From Rhizobium chutanense (GTDB lineage Bacteria > Pseudomonadota > Alphaproteobacteria > Rhizobiales > Rhizobiaceae): a stretch of DNA of 64,000 nucleotides. The stretch lies in contig NZ_NWSV01000001.1 in NCBI RefSeq assembly GCF_002531935.1, positions 62,001-126,000 of the forward strand, in the 5' to 3' direction. The position numbers were made by a program, and so were the translations under genes. The notes beneath the pieces were generated by a model that was not told the DNA's origin, ran no database searches, and was given only the letters and a program-made list of their open reading frames with translations. Within the stretch, counting starts at the first letter, position 1. The number at the start of each line of letters is the position of its first letter. Shown in pieces: positions 34,100-42,516 of the stretch.

Positions 34100-36022
34100 C
34101 TACTTGTCCGACTGGACCCAGACGAGCATCTCTCCGGGCGCACGGTTATCCCAGAGATGATAGGGCACGAAACGCGCCGTGGCGACCTGCCTTTCGGCCG
34201 GCGCCTTGCGATAAAGCGGCGCGCCCCAGTTCGACGTCTCCTCGCGCTCGACCTTGAGATCGAGGGCGACGGCATCGTTGAGATCCTTCAGCACCACGGT
34301 TTCGGCGGCCGGCAGTTCGCGCGGCAGGACGATGGCATTGAGATCGTCGCCATTGTCCGTTGTCTCGACGCAATAAACCAGCGGGCCGCGCATCAAGGCG
34401 ACGCGGCCGGCATCCTGGCGCACCTTCGGATTGGCATATTGCGGGCGAAGCGAAAGCGGCAGGAAAAGGTCGACACGATCGCCATCGGCCCATTGGCGCT
34501 CGATCCTGGCATAGCCGTCACGGATAGCGGCGCCGAGATCGAGCTTTTCTCCGTTGACGCTGAGGGTGGCGCCCTCGGCCCAATCGGGAATGCGCAGCGA
34601 CAGGGCGAATTTTGCCGGCTTCTCCAGCCGGGTGGTGAAGGCGACCGCACCGTCCCAGGGATAATTGGTCGCCTGCTGGAGTTCGACTGCAGCGCCATTG
34701 GCAAGCTTCAGCCGGGTGGTGCTCTCGCCATAGAGATGCACGGCGATTTCGTCATCGGCAACCGCATACATATAGGAGCCGATCGAGGTTACCAGCCGGG
34801 CGATATTCGGTGGGCAGCAGGGGCAGTGATGCCATTTCCAGCGGTGGTGCTTGCCGGCACTTTCGAGCGGATTGTCGTAGAAGAAGGTCTTGCCGTCGGT
34901 GGAAAGGCCGGGCAGCGCGCCATTATAAAGCGCCTGTTCCATGATGTCGGCGTAGCGCCGGTCCGGCCCGCGCCCGAGCATGCGGCTTGCCCAGAAGACC
35001 AGGCCGACGGAGGCGCAGGTTTCCGCATAGGCCGTATCATTGGGCAGGTCGTAATAATCGGTAAAGCCTTCATTGGAGGCGGCCGGGCCGATGCCGCCGG
35101 TGATGTACATCTGCTTGGTGGTCAGGTCGTCCCAGAGGGTTTCCAGCGCCGCCGTCAGGCTGTCGTCCTTATATTCGGTGGCGATGTCGGCCATGCCGGA
35201 ATAGAGATACATGGCCCGCACCGCGTGGCCGACCACCTTCGTCTGCTCGCGCACCGGCTGGTGCGCCTGGCCATATTCATAGGTCTTCTGATGGAAGTCG
35301 GCAGCACTGCGACCGTCGCGCGCGGCTTCCGCCGTGAAGAAGTGCGGCTCGGTGCCGCGCTCGTCGATGAAGAATTTCGACAGCTCGAGATATTTCGTCT
35401 CGCCGGTTACCCGGGCGAGCTTGACCAGCGCCAGCTCGACTTCCTCATGGCCGCAATAACCGGGGATTTGTCCCTCGCCATGGCCGAAGATCTTGATCAT
35501 GTAATCGGCAAAGCGGCACATGATGTCGAGCAGCTTGCGCTTGCCGGTCGCCTGGTAATAGGCGACCGCGGCCTCCATCAGATGGCCGGCGCAATAGAGT
35601 TCGTGGTGGTCGCGCAGATTGGTCCAGCGACGGCTTGGCTCGACGCGCTGGAACCAGGCGTTCAGATAGCCGTCCTTGTCCTGCAGCCTCTCATACATGT
35701 CGATGATTTCGTCGGCGCGCGCCTCCAGCTTCGGGTTCGGCCGGCGATAGAGCGAATAGGCGATGGTCTCGATCGATTTGCCGAGGTCGGAATCCCAAAA
35801 CATCTGCGTCGTGCCGCCCCAGGGCTGGATGGGAATGACGACGCCCGGGCTCGGCTGGTTGACGTCGATCGCCTTCAGCATGCCGGCCTCGACGCAGCGG
35901 TCGAGCAGGGTTTCGGCGGTGGAATTGCAGACGGCGTCCTGCCATTTGCCCCAGAAGCCGCCGAGCTCGACATCGGGAACGGCGACGGGACGAAACTGGC
36001 GGTCGTTGCTTGATTTGGTCAT
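34100..36022 (-). CDS. GH127 glycoside hydrolase (beta-L-arabinofuranosidase)
   Basis: This 640-residue protein has no signal peptide, so it is a cytosolic enzyme. It carries the GH127 zinc-thiolate site: ETC in YAETCASVGLVFWASRML (about residue 330) and the double cysteine in WHHCPCCPPNIARL (about residue 408), matching Glu/Cys/Cys/Cys ligands and the cysteine nucleophile known for HypBA1. It should release L-arabinofuranose from beta-linked arabinosides taken up by the adjacent transporter. It lies between the second permease and the ATPase gene. Confidence 0.92.
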   Translation of the reverse strand: MTKSSNDRQFRPVAVPDVELGGFWGKWQDAVCNSTAETLLDRCVEAGMLKAIDVNQPSPGVVIPIQPWGGTTQMFWDSDLGKSIETIAYSLYRRPNPKLEARADEIIDMYERLQDKDGYLNAWFQRVEPSRRWTNLRDHHELYCAGHLMEAAVAYYQATGKRKLLDIMCRFADYMIKIFGHGEGQIPGYCGHEEVELALVKLARVTGETKYLELSKFFIDERGTEPHFFTAEAARDGRSAADFHQKTYEYGQAHQPVREQTKVVGHAVRAMYLYSGMADIATEYKDDSLTAALETLWDDLTTKQMYITGGIGPAASNEGFTDYYDLPNDTAYAETCASVGLVFWASRMLGRGPDRRYADIMEQALYNGALPGLSTDGKTFFYDNPLESAGKHHRWKWHHCPCCPPNIARLVTSIGSYMYAVADDEIAVHLYGESTTRLKLANGAAVELQQATNYPWDGAVAFTTRLEKPAKFALSLRIPDWAEGATLSVNGEKLDLGAAIRDGYARIERQWADGDRVDLFLPLSLRPQYANPKVRQDAGRVALMRGPLVYCVETTDNGDDLNAIVLPRELPAAETVVLKDLNDAVALDLKVEREETSNWGAPLYRKAPAERQVATARFVPYHLWDNRAPGEMLVWVQSDK

Positions 36023-36041
36023 GGGCTCTACCTTCTCTCGT

Positions 36042-36905
36042 TCATTTCACCGCGCCGGCCATCAACCCGCGCATGTAGTAACGTTGCAGCAGCAGGAAGA
36101 CGATCAGGCAGGGGATCGTCATGACGACGACGCCGGCCTGCACCGCTCCCCAGTTGATGGCGCCGAGCCGCCCGGCGCGAACCGCCGTCATCAGCACCGG
36201 CAAAGTGTATTTCTCGTTGCTGGAGAGCAGCACGAGGGCGGCCAGAAACTCGTTCCAGGCATTGAGGAAGGCGAAGATCGCCACCGTCGCGACGCCGGGA
36301 AGCACCAGCGGCAGGAGGACGCGCGCCAGCAGTCTGAGATCCCGTGCGCCGTCGATGCGCGCGGCCTCCTCGATCTCCTTCGGCACGGCATCGAAGGCGT
36401 TGCGCATCATGAAAACGGAGAAGGGCAGCTGCAGCGTCACATAGACGAGCGTCAGCCCGAGCAGCGAATTGTTGAGGCCGAGTTTTGCCAGGATGATGAA
36501 GAGCGGCGTCAGGATCGACTGGAACGGGATCATCAGTGTGGCGATGATCAGCACGAAGAGCGCATTCTTCATCGGGAAGCGATACCGCGAGAAGCCATAG
36601 CCGGCGAGCAGGCTGACGGCGACGGTCAGCACCACGGTGGCGACCGAAACGAACAGCGAATTGATCATGTGCCGCCAGATGCCGGCGCCGAACGTATCGA
36701 GCAGCGCATAGGCATCGAAGCTGACGCCCGAGCTCGGCCATGGCGGCAGCGGCGGCAGGCTGGCCTCGGCGCCCGGCCGGAAGGAGGCGAGCAGCGTGAT
36801 CGCGAAGGGTGCGAGAAAGAAGATCGAGATGGCGATGCCGGTGAGATGATAGGCCGATTTCACCCGGATCGCCTTGCGGGCGCGGCGCTCCTTTGAGGTC
36901 GTCAT
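36042..36905 (-). CDS. Carbohydrate ABC permease (MalG type)
   Basis: This 287-residue inner-membrane protein has about six segments and the EAA loop EEAARIDGARDLRLLARVLL, followed by PLVLPG, at about residues 195-225. This loop couples to the ATPase. It is the second permease of the arabinoside importer. Its ATG overlaps the stop of the upstream permease by four bases. Confidence 0.93.
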   Translation of the reverse strand: MTTSKERRARKAIRVKSAYHLTGIAISIFFLAPFAITLLASFRPGAEASLPPLPPWPSSGVSFDAYALLDTFGAGIWRHMINSLFVSVATVVLTVAVSLLAGYGFSRYRFPMKNALFVLIIATLMIPFQSILTPLFIILAKLGLNNSLLGLTLVYVTLQLPFSVFMMRNAFDAVPKEIEEAARIDGARDLRLLARVLLPLVLPGVATVAIFAFLNAWNEFLAALVLLSSNEKYTLPVLMTAVRAGRLGAINWGAVQAGVVVMTIPCLIVFLLLQRYYMRGLMAGAVK

Positions 36906-37840
36906 GGACGCTCCTCCCCGACCCGCAGCAGCCAGAGCTGCACGATGCTGATGGCCATCAGGATGGCGAGAAGCACGATCGACAGTGCGGCGCCATAACC
37001 GAGATTGAACGACACGAAGGACTGGTTGAAGATGTAGTAGACCACCGAGATCATCTTGTTCTGCGGTCCGCCCGCCGTCATGATGTAGAACTGGTCGAAG
37101 GCGAGGATCGAGCCGGTGACCGAGACGATCAGCGCCAGCGCAATCGTCTTGCGCATCAGCGGCAGCGTCAGGTGCCGGAAACGCTGCCAGCGGCCGGCGC
37201 CGTCGATGCGGGCCGCCTCCGTCAGCTCCGACGGAATGGCCTGCAGCCCGGTCAACAGAATGATCATGGTGAAGCCGGCGATCTTCCAGACGACCATCAC
37301 CACGACCGTCAGGAAGGCGGTGTCGAAGGTCGCCAGCAGATTGGGGCTCTTTTCCAGAAGACCGAGCGCTTTCAAGGCCGGGCCGATGAAGCCGCTATCG
37401 ACATTGGCAAGCCAGACCCAGAGCAGCGAGGCGGTGGCAAGCCCGACGACCACGGGCAGGAAGATGATGGTGCGATAGGCGCTGACGAACTGCCGTTCCT
37501 TCTCGACGAAAATGGCCAGCGGAAAGGCGACGGCGAAGATCGCGATGGTGACGATCACGGTATAATAGGCGGTGAAATTCAGCGCCGTCATGAAACGCGT
37601 GTCGTTGACCATGCGGTAATAATTGTTGAAGCCGATCCAGCGCGACGCCCCCATCAGCGGCCAGTTGTGCAGGCTCATCCATCCGGTAAAGACAACCGGC
37701 ATGATGAAGAAGACGATGACCAGCGCCATGGCCGGCGCGATATAGGCAAGGCCGCGCCAGTTCGATTGGCGCCGTCGCCTGCGCCGAGGCAACAGGGTCT
37801 CTTGCCGAGGCAATAGGGTCTCTGAACCGGAACCGGTCAT
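36902..37840 (-). CDS. Carbohydrate ABC permease (MalF/UgpA type)
   Basis: This 312-residue inner-membrane protein has about six segments and the EAA loop LTEAARIDGAGRWQRFRHLT, then LPLM. The N-terminal cytosolic tail contains two nearly identical seven-residue units (ETLLPRQ, ETLLPRR) encoded by a tandem 21-bp duplication. I chose the ATG at 37840; a longer frame begins at 37885. It lies between the substrate-binding protein and the MalG-type permease. Confidence 0.92.
   Translation of the reverse strand: MTGSGSETLLPRQETLLPRRRRRRQSNWRGLAYIAPAMALVIVFFIMPVVFTGWMSLHNWPLMGASRWIGFNNYYRMVNDTRFMTALNFTAYYTVIVTIAIFAVAFPLAIFVEKERQFVSAYRTIIFLPVVVGLATASLLWVWLANVDSGFIGPALKALGLLEKSPNLLATFDTAFLTVVVMVVWKIAGFTMIILLTGLQAIPSELTEAARIDGAGRWQRFRHLTLPLMRKTIALALIVSVTGSILAFDQFYIMTAGGPQNKMISVVYYIFNQSFVSFNLGYGAALSIVLLAILMAISIVQLWLLRVGEERP
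37783..37824. repeat. Tandem 21-bp duplication in the permease N-terminus
   Basis: The units 37783-37803 and 37804-37824 differ at two bases (GCCGAGGCAACAGGGTCTCT versus GCCGAGGCAATAGGGTCTCT, plus the last base). The duplication keeps the frame and adds seven residues to the cytosolic N-terminal tail. Confidence 0.9.
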
Positions 37841-37912
37841 CAAACGCTCCAAACCTGTCGAGTGAATTGGCCGGGAAGCTGCCACCGCTCCCCGGCCGCG
37901 GCCGAGGGAGAG

Positions 37913-39151
37913 TTATTGGCCGCTATCGATGATCGATTGCATTTCCGACTGGGCGCTCGAAAACGCGCCGTCGACATCGTCGCCGAAGATCGCCGCATTG
38001 GTGAAACTTGCCCAGGGGCCGTTGGCGCTGTTGATCAGATCGTTGAACTGCAGCGTATAGGGCGTCTTGGCGACACTGATCGCCTTGAGGCCGACCTGCA
38101 TGCGCGGATCGAGACCCTCCAGCACCTTGTCGGCGATATCACCACGGGTCGGCAGGCTGCCGTATTTCGCCATGATCTTCTGGCCGTCCATCGAATAGAT
38201 ATATTCGAGGAACTCCTTCACCGCGTCGATCTTCTTGGTGCCCTTGGTGATGACGAAGTTGTCGCCGCCGGCAAAGGACGACGGCTTGCCGTCGACGCCG
38301 GGAATGAGGGTGACGCCGAAGTTGATGTCGGGATGCTGGGTCACCAGCGTGCCGATCGCAAAGGCGCCGAGACTTTGCTGGCCGATCTTGCCGTTGGTGA
38401 AGGTCAGGAAGTTGGCGCCGTTGTCGCTGGCAGCACCCGCCGGCACGAGGTCCTTCTTGACCATATTGCGGTAGATGTCGACGGCCTTGCGCATCTGAGG
38501 CGTATCGAGCGTCGCTTTCTTGCTGTCGGCCGACAGGATATCGGCGCCGGCACCCCAGGTGAGCGGCGTGAAGGTGAAGATCATGCAGCCGCCGCAGCCG
38601 CCGCCGGAGAAATAGAAACCGTAAGTATCGTCACCGAGCGCCCGGATCTTCTCGGCATTGGCGGTGATTTCGTCCCAATTGGCCGGCGCCTTTTCCGGGT
38701 CGAGACCGGCCTTCTTGTAGAGATCCTTGTTCCAGGCGAAGACCGATGTTTCCACCGAGAGCGGCAGGCCGTAAATCTTGTCCTGATAGGTGCCGAGACG
38801 GACATGCGACGGCGACAGCGAATTGAAATAGGGCAGCGATTTTGCCCAGTCGGTCAGGTCTTCCAGCTGGCCGGCCGCGGCAAAGGCGGGGTTGTAAATG
38901 AGGTCCATCGAGAGCGCGTCGGGCGCCTGCCCGCCGGCGATCGCCGTCGCATATTTCTGCACCAGCTCGGAGAACGGCACCTCGGTCACCACGACCTTGG
39001 TGTCGTGGCTGGAATTATAGGATTCGACCACCTTCTTGAAGGAGTCGCCGATCCCCGTGCGAACCCACATTTCGACATTCTCGGCGGCTGACGCGGCCGA
39101 AAACAGGCACAAGGTGGCGATGCTGGTCGCCGCCAATAGACGCTTGATCAT
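37913..39151 (-). CDS. Sugar ABC transporter substrate-binding protein
   Basis: This 412-residue periplasmic protein has a signal peptide MIKRLLAATSIATLCLFSAA ending before AENVEMW. It has an SBP_bac_1 fold with WNKDLYKKAGLDPEKAPANW and a cysteine pair in GGCGGCMIFTF. It should bind the oligosaccharide, probably an arabinoside given the neighbouring GH127. ATG 39151 is preceded by GGAGGAG; the open frame runs to 39175. Confidence 0.92.
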   Translation of the reverse strand: MIKRLLAATSIATLCLFSAASAAENVEMWVRTGIGDSFKKVVESYNSSHDTKVVVTEVPFSELVQKYATAIAGGQAPDALSMDLIYNPAFAAAGQLEDLTDWAKSLPYFNSLSPSHVRLGTYQDKIYGLPLSVETSVFAWNKDLYKKAGLDPEKAPANWDEITANAEKIRALGDDTYGFYFSGGGCGGCMIFTFTPLTWGAGADILSADSKKATLDTPQMRKAVDIYRNMVKKDLVPAGAASDNGANFLTFTNGKIGQQSLGAFAIGTLVTQHPDINFGVTLIPGVDGKPSSFAGGDNFVITKGTKKIDAVKEFLEYIYSMDGQKIMAKYGSLPTRGDIADKVLEGLDPRMQVGLKAISVAKTPYTLQFNDLINSANGPWASFTNAAIFGDDVDGAFSSAQSEMQSIIDSGQ

Positions 39152-39205
39152 GACACTCCTCCCGATATGGCGCATCTCCCTGCGCCTTTGCTCATTCCCT
39201 TAGTC

Positions 39206-40228
39206 TCAATCCTTCGGGGCTTTACCCCCGCATGACTGCCGGACGATCAGCCGGCAGGGCAATTTCCGGACACCCGGTTCGACAGGCCGTCCTTCCGCAA
39301 GCGCCAGCACCGTCAATCCGGCCTGCCGCCCGAGCTCCTTCAACTCCATATCCACCGTCGTCAGCGGCGGCCGCGTCTGGGCTGCGACAATCTCCCAATT
39401 GTCGAAGCCGATCACCGAAACATCGCGCGGCACCTTGACGCCGCGCTCGCGCAGCGCATCCGAGGCACCCCGGGCGATCTGGTCGTTGCCGCAGAAGAGC
39501 GCGTCCGGTTTTTCTCCCGGCCGCTTCCAAAGCTGGTCGACCGCCTCATGACCCCAGCTTTCCGACCAGACGCCGTAAAGCACCGGCTCGCGATGGCCTG
39601 CGACCACGTGATAGGCGCCGGCCCGTTCGCGCACCGAGAAGAACTCCTCCGGCCCGGTGATATGGGCGATCCGCCGCCGCCCGGCCTTGACGAGCCATTC
39701 CACCGCCAGTCGCGCACCCTGTTCGTCGTCCGAACGGAAGGTAACGCTGTTCTGCGTCCCCTCCGTGAAGGCGTAGACGACAGGCACATGCAAATTCGAC
39801 AGATCGACAGGCAGACGCCTGTCCAGGCGCTTTCCCGTCGCGATGATGCCGTCGACCTGCTTGTCCAGCATCGCATCGACATGGATCTGGGCGAGCGCCG
39901 GATCGTCTTCGATGGCACACAGGAAAACCGAGACCCCGTGATCGACGAGGGCGTCCGAAATACCCGCCATCACAGGCAGCGTGAAACGGCCGTAAGTGTC
40001 GTTGGTCAGCAGCCCGATGGTGAAGCTGCGTTTGCTGAGAAGCCCTCTCGCCAGCGCATTCGGCCGATATCCGATTTCCCCGGCGATCCGCTTCACCCGT
40101 TCGCGGGTTTCCGCTCCCATCCGGCCGGTGTCGTTGAGCGCCTTCGACGCCGTCGAAATGCTCACCCCGGCAGCCGACGCCACCTCATGGATGGTGATCC
40201 TGCCTCTTTTTCCTCCCGATATGTTCAG
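39206..40228 (-). CDS. LacI-family transcriptional regulator of the arabinoside operon
   Basis: This protein of about 340 residues has an N-terminal LacI HTH (ITIHEVASAAGVSISTASKA, hinge RPNALARGL) and a periplasmic-binding-like effector domain. The start is unusual. The longest frame begins at TTG 40306, but that region contains two operators and a CTTGAC -35 box. AAGGAGG at 40240-40234 stands five bases before CTG 40228, so CTG initiation is the best fit; no ATG, GTG or TTG lies between. It is first in the operon LacI-SBP-permeases-GH127-ATPase. Confidence 0.75.
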   Translation of the reverse strand: MNISGGKRGRITIHEVASAAGVSISTASKALNDTGRMGAETRERVKRIAGEIGYRPNALARGLLSKRSFTIGLLTNDTYGRFTLPVMAGISDALVDHGVSVFLCAIEDDPALAQIHVDAMLDKQVDGIIATGKRLDRRLPVDLSNLHVPVVYAFTEGTQNSVTFRSDDEQGARLAVEWLVKAGRRRIAHITGPEEFFSVRERAGAYHVVAGHREPVLYGVWSESWGHEAVDQLWKRPGEKPDALFCGNDQIARGASDALRERGVKVPRDVSVIGFDNWEIVAAQTRPPLTTVDMELKELGRQAGLTVLALAEGRPVEPGVRKLPCRLIVRQSCGGKAPKD

Positions 40229-40251
40229 AACGTCCTCCTTCTGAAGTGGCT

Positions 40252-40301
40252 TGAGAAAAGCTTTTACCAGCCTCACCGTCAAGTGAGAAAAGGTTTTCTC
40301 A
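40252..40301 (-). promoter_or_regulatory. LacI operator pair and promoter of the arabinoside operon
   Basis: O2 is TGAGAAAA-GG-TTTTCTCA at 40284-40301, with perfect arms. O1 is TGAGAAAA-GC-TTTTACCA at 40252-40269, the same left arm with a degenerate right arm. Their spacing is 32 bp, about three helical turns. On the minus strand CTTGAC at 40283-40278 gives a -35 box, and a weak -10 about 17 bases on (40260-40255) falls in O1. A LacI tetramer or dimer bound here would block its own operon. Confidence 0.65.
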
Positions 40302-40549
40302 TGCAATTCGAAAAATGAACAGAGGCGGACGCAGGACAGAAGGCGCGCAGGGAAGACCGGGCCGCATCGGCCGCGGCTGATCGCGAGATAGCCCGGGCGC
40401 CGAGATCGGCACAGCGGGTCACAGCGCCGGATGCGCTTCCGGGGCGATGGGAGATTTGGGCGGGATCCTGCACACGCAGAAGCGAGCGCGATCAGAACCT
40501 CCGGCGGAGATCCTGATTCGCGGTTTGAACCCAGGCGATCATCGAAAGA

Positions 40550-41764
40550 TCAGGCGACGTGCCTTGCGAGCGCACAGCGTGACCAGAGCGAATGCAGCGC
40601 CTCGACCAGATGGGCGATATCGGCGTCGGAATGCAGCGGTGTCGGCGTGATGCGCAGCCGCTCGGTCTTCTTCGGCACGGTGGGATAGTTGATCGGCTGG
40701 ACATAGACGCCGCAATTGTCGAGCAGCAGGTCGGAGATCCACTTGCACTTGGCCGCATCGCCGACCAGCACCGGCACGATGTGGCTCGGATTGGGCATAT
40801 GCGGAATGCCGTTCTGGTCGAGCAGCGATCTGAGCTTGCGCACCCGGTCCTGATGGCGGGCGCGCTCGAACTGGCTGACCTTCAGGTGCTGAATCGAGGC
40901 GACCGCACCGGCGGCAAGCGCCGGCGGCAGCGCGGTGGTGAAGATGAAGCCGGAGGCAAACGAACGGATGAAATCGCAAAGTGCTGCCGACGCGGCGATA
41001 TAACCGCCCATGACGCCGAAGGCCTTGCCGAGCGTGCCCTCGATCACCGTCAGCCGGTCCATCAGCCCCTCGCGCTCGGCAATGCCGCCGCCGCGCGGGC
41101 CGTACATGCCGACGCCGTGGACTTCATCGAGATAGGTCATCGCCCCGTATTTGTCGGCAAGATCGCAGATCTCCTTGATCGGGGCGATATCGCCGTCCAT
41201 CGAATAGACGCTTTCGAAAGCGATCAGCTTCGGCGCCTTCGGATCGGCGGCTTTGAGCTTGGCTTCGAGATCGGCGACGTCGTTATGCTTCCAGATCACC
41301 TTGTCGCACTTGGCATAACGGATGCCCTCGATCATCGAGGCATGGTTGAGCGCGTCGGAGAAGATGATCAGGCCGGGAATTTTGGCGCCGAGCGTGCCGA
41401 GTGCGGCCCAGTTGGAGACATAGCCCGAGGTGAAGATCAGCGCTGATTCCTTGCCGTGCAGATCGGCAAGCTCACGTTCGAGCATGACGTGGTAGTGGTT
41501 GGTGCCAGAAATATTCCGGGTGCCTCCCGCACCCGCGCCACAGTGGTCGATGGCGGCCTTCATCGCCTCGATCACCTTCGGGTTCTGGCCCATGCCGAGA
41601 TAGTCGTTGGAGCACCAGACCGTGACTTCCTTTGCGCCATCGGCGGTGTGACGCGTCGCGCGGGGAAAATTGCCGCGGTGACGTTCGAGATCGGCAAAAA
41701 CGCGGTAACGGCCCTCGGCATGAAGCCCGTCCAGTTCGTTTTTGAAAAATGCTTCGAAATCCAT
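40550..41764 (-). CDS. hemA: 5-aminolevulinate synthase
   Basis: This 404-residue PLP enzyme condenses glycine and succinyl-CoA to 5-aminolevulinate, the first haem step in alphaproteobacteria. It begins [20 protein letters not shown], with YLGMGQNP and [13 protein letters not shown]. The PLP lysine is in [12 protein letters not shown] at about residue 245, and [14 protein letters not shown] contains the PLP aspartate. ATG 41764 is chosen for family length; the frame extends to 41818. Confidence 0.96.
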   Translation of the reverse strand: MDFEAFFKNELDGLHAEGRYRVFADLERHRGNFPRATRHTADGAKEVTVWCSNDYLGMGQNPKVIEAMKAAIDHCGAGAGGTRNISGTNHYHVMLERELADLHGKESALIFTSGYVSNWAALGTLGAKIPGLIIFSDALNHASMIEGIRYAKCDKVIWKHNDVADLEAKLKAADPKAPKLIAFESVYSMDGDIAPIKEICDLADKYGAMTYLDEVHGVGMYGPRGGGIAEREGLMDRLTVIEGTLGKAFGVMGGYIAASAALCDFIRSFASGFIFTTALPPALAAGAVASIQHLKVSQFERARHQDRVRKLRSLLDQNGIPHMPNPSHIVPVLVGDAAKCKWISDLLLDNCGVYVQPINYPTVPKKTERLRITPTPLHSDADIAHLVEALHSLWSRCALARHVA

Positions 41765-42090
41765 CATATGCTCCAGTATCGCGCGGCCGTTCTTGCCGAC
41801 CGGACGTCCGCGCGTCAATGCTTACGCTTTGCTTTACCATCAACTGCGGCAAAAGGCCCAGTTTTTTGAATGATTCCAGATAAAAAATATAGCAGCTGCG
41901 ATTGATGAGATCGATGCGGTAAACGCGACGGCAATTCGCCGCGCTGACGCGGTCGCCGACACGGCTCCTGCTGCAAAAAAATCAGAACAATGGTGGACAA
42001 CCCTTTCTTCCGACATAGTTTTCGAGCTAGCGTGCCAAAAAAACAATAGGGACGGCCTATGCCCATTGGGCGACAACCCAGGAGAAAAAG
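41765..42090. other. Divergent gap between hemA and the lipoprotein gene
   Basis: These 326 bases hold the promoters of two divergent genes. I see no gene, and no clear FNR box: TTGATGAGATCGAT at about 41902 is close but has the wrong spacing for TTGAT-N4-ATCAA. Runs of A/T at about 41870-41890 and 42030-42050 may mark promoters. Confidence 0.5.
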
Positions 42091-42348
42091 ATGAAAAAAG
42101 CTGTCATACTCGCATTGATCGGCCTGTCGATCGCAAGCTGCACCCCGACTCAGCAGGGGGCCGGCATCGGCGCCGCATCCGGTGCGGTCATCGGCGGCGT
42201 CGTCACCGGCGATGTTCGTGGCGCAGCGGTCGGCGCCGCTATCGGCGGCGTCTCCGGCGCCCTGATCGGCAGCGTCGCCGAACAGCCCGGCCAGTGCTAC
42301 TATCGCGACCGCTATGGCCGCCGCTACATCGATGCCTGCCCGCGCTGA
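42091..42348 (+). CDS. Glycine-zipper outer-membrane lipoprotein
   Basis: This 85-residue protein has a lipobox LSIASC (Cys at residue 17). A glycine zipper follows (GAGIGAASGAVIGGVVTGDV, AAVGAAIGGVSGALIG, about residues 23-65) and the tail is CYYRDRYGRRYIDACPR. These small lipoproteins (YMGG/SlyB/Omp10-like) are common in Rhizobiales envelopes. It has its own terminator and no partner gene. Confidence 0.88.
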   Translation: MKKAVILALIGLSIASCTPTQQGAGIGAASGAVIGGVVTGDVRGAAVGAAIGGVSGALIGSVAEQPGQCYYRDRYGRRYIDACPR

Positions 42349-42374
42349 GACGCCCGCAGACCGAAAAATTCAGG

Positions 42375-42402
42375 AAATCCCGGACACACATCCGGGATTT
42401 TT
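42375..42402 (+). terminator. Intrinsic terminator after the lipoprotein gene
   Basis: AAATCCCGGA pairs with TCCGGGATTT around CACACA and is followed by TTTT. It lies 27 bases after the stop. Confidence 0.9.
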
Positions 42403-42516
42403 TGTGCTAAATTAGCGCGTTGGCAATTTAAAATGGTACACCCCGCGCGATTTTGCCGCTAAGCTGTTCACGGCTGGGCAACGAAGCTTCATTGTAGGCA
42501 TAACCAAAAGCGGCGG

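Noticed and set aside
41895..41915. FNR/FixK-type anaerobox upstream of hemA
   Set aside because: TTGATGAGATCGAT has a three-base spacer and a mismatched right half, whereas the site needs TTGAT-N4-ATCAA.
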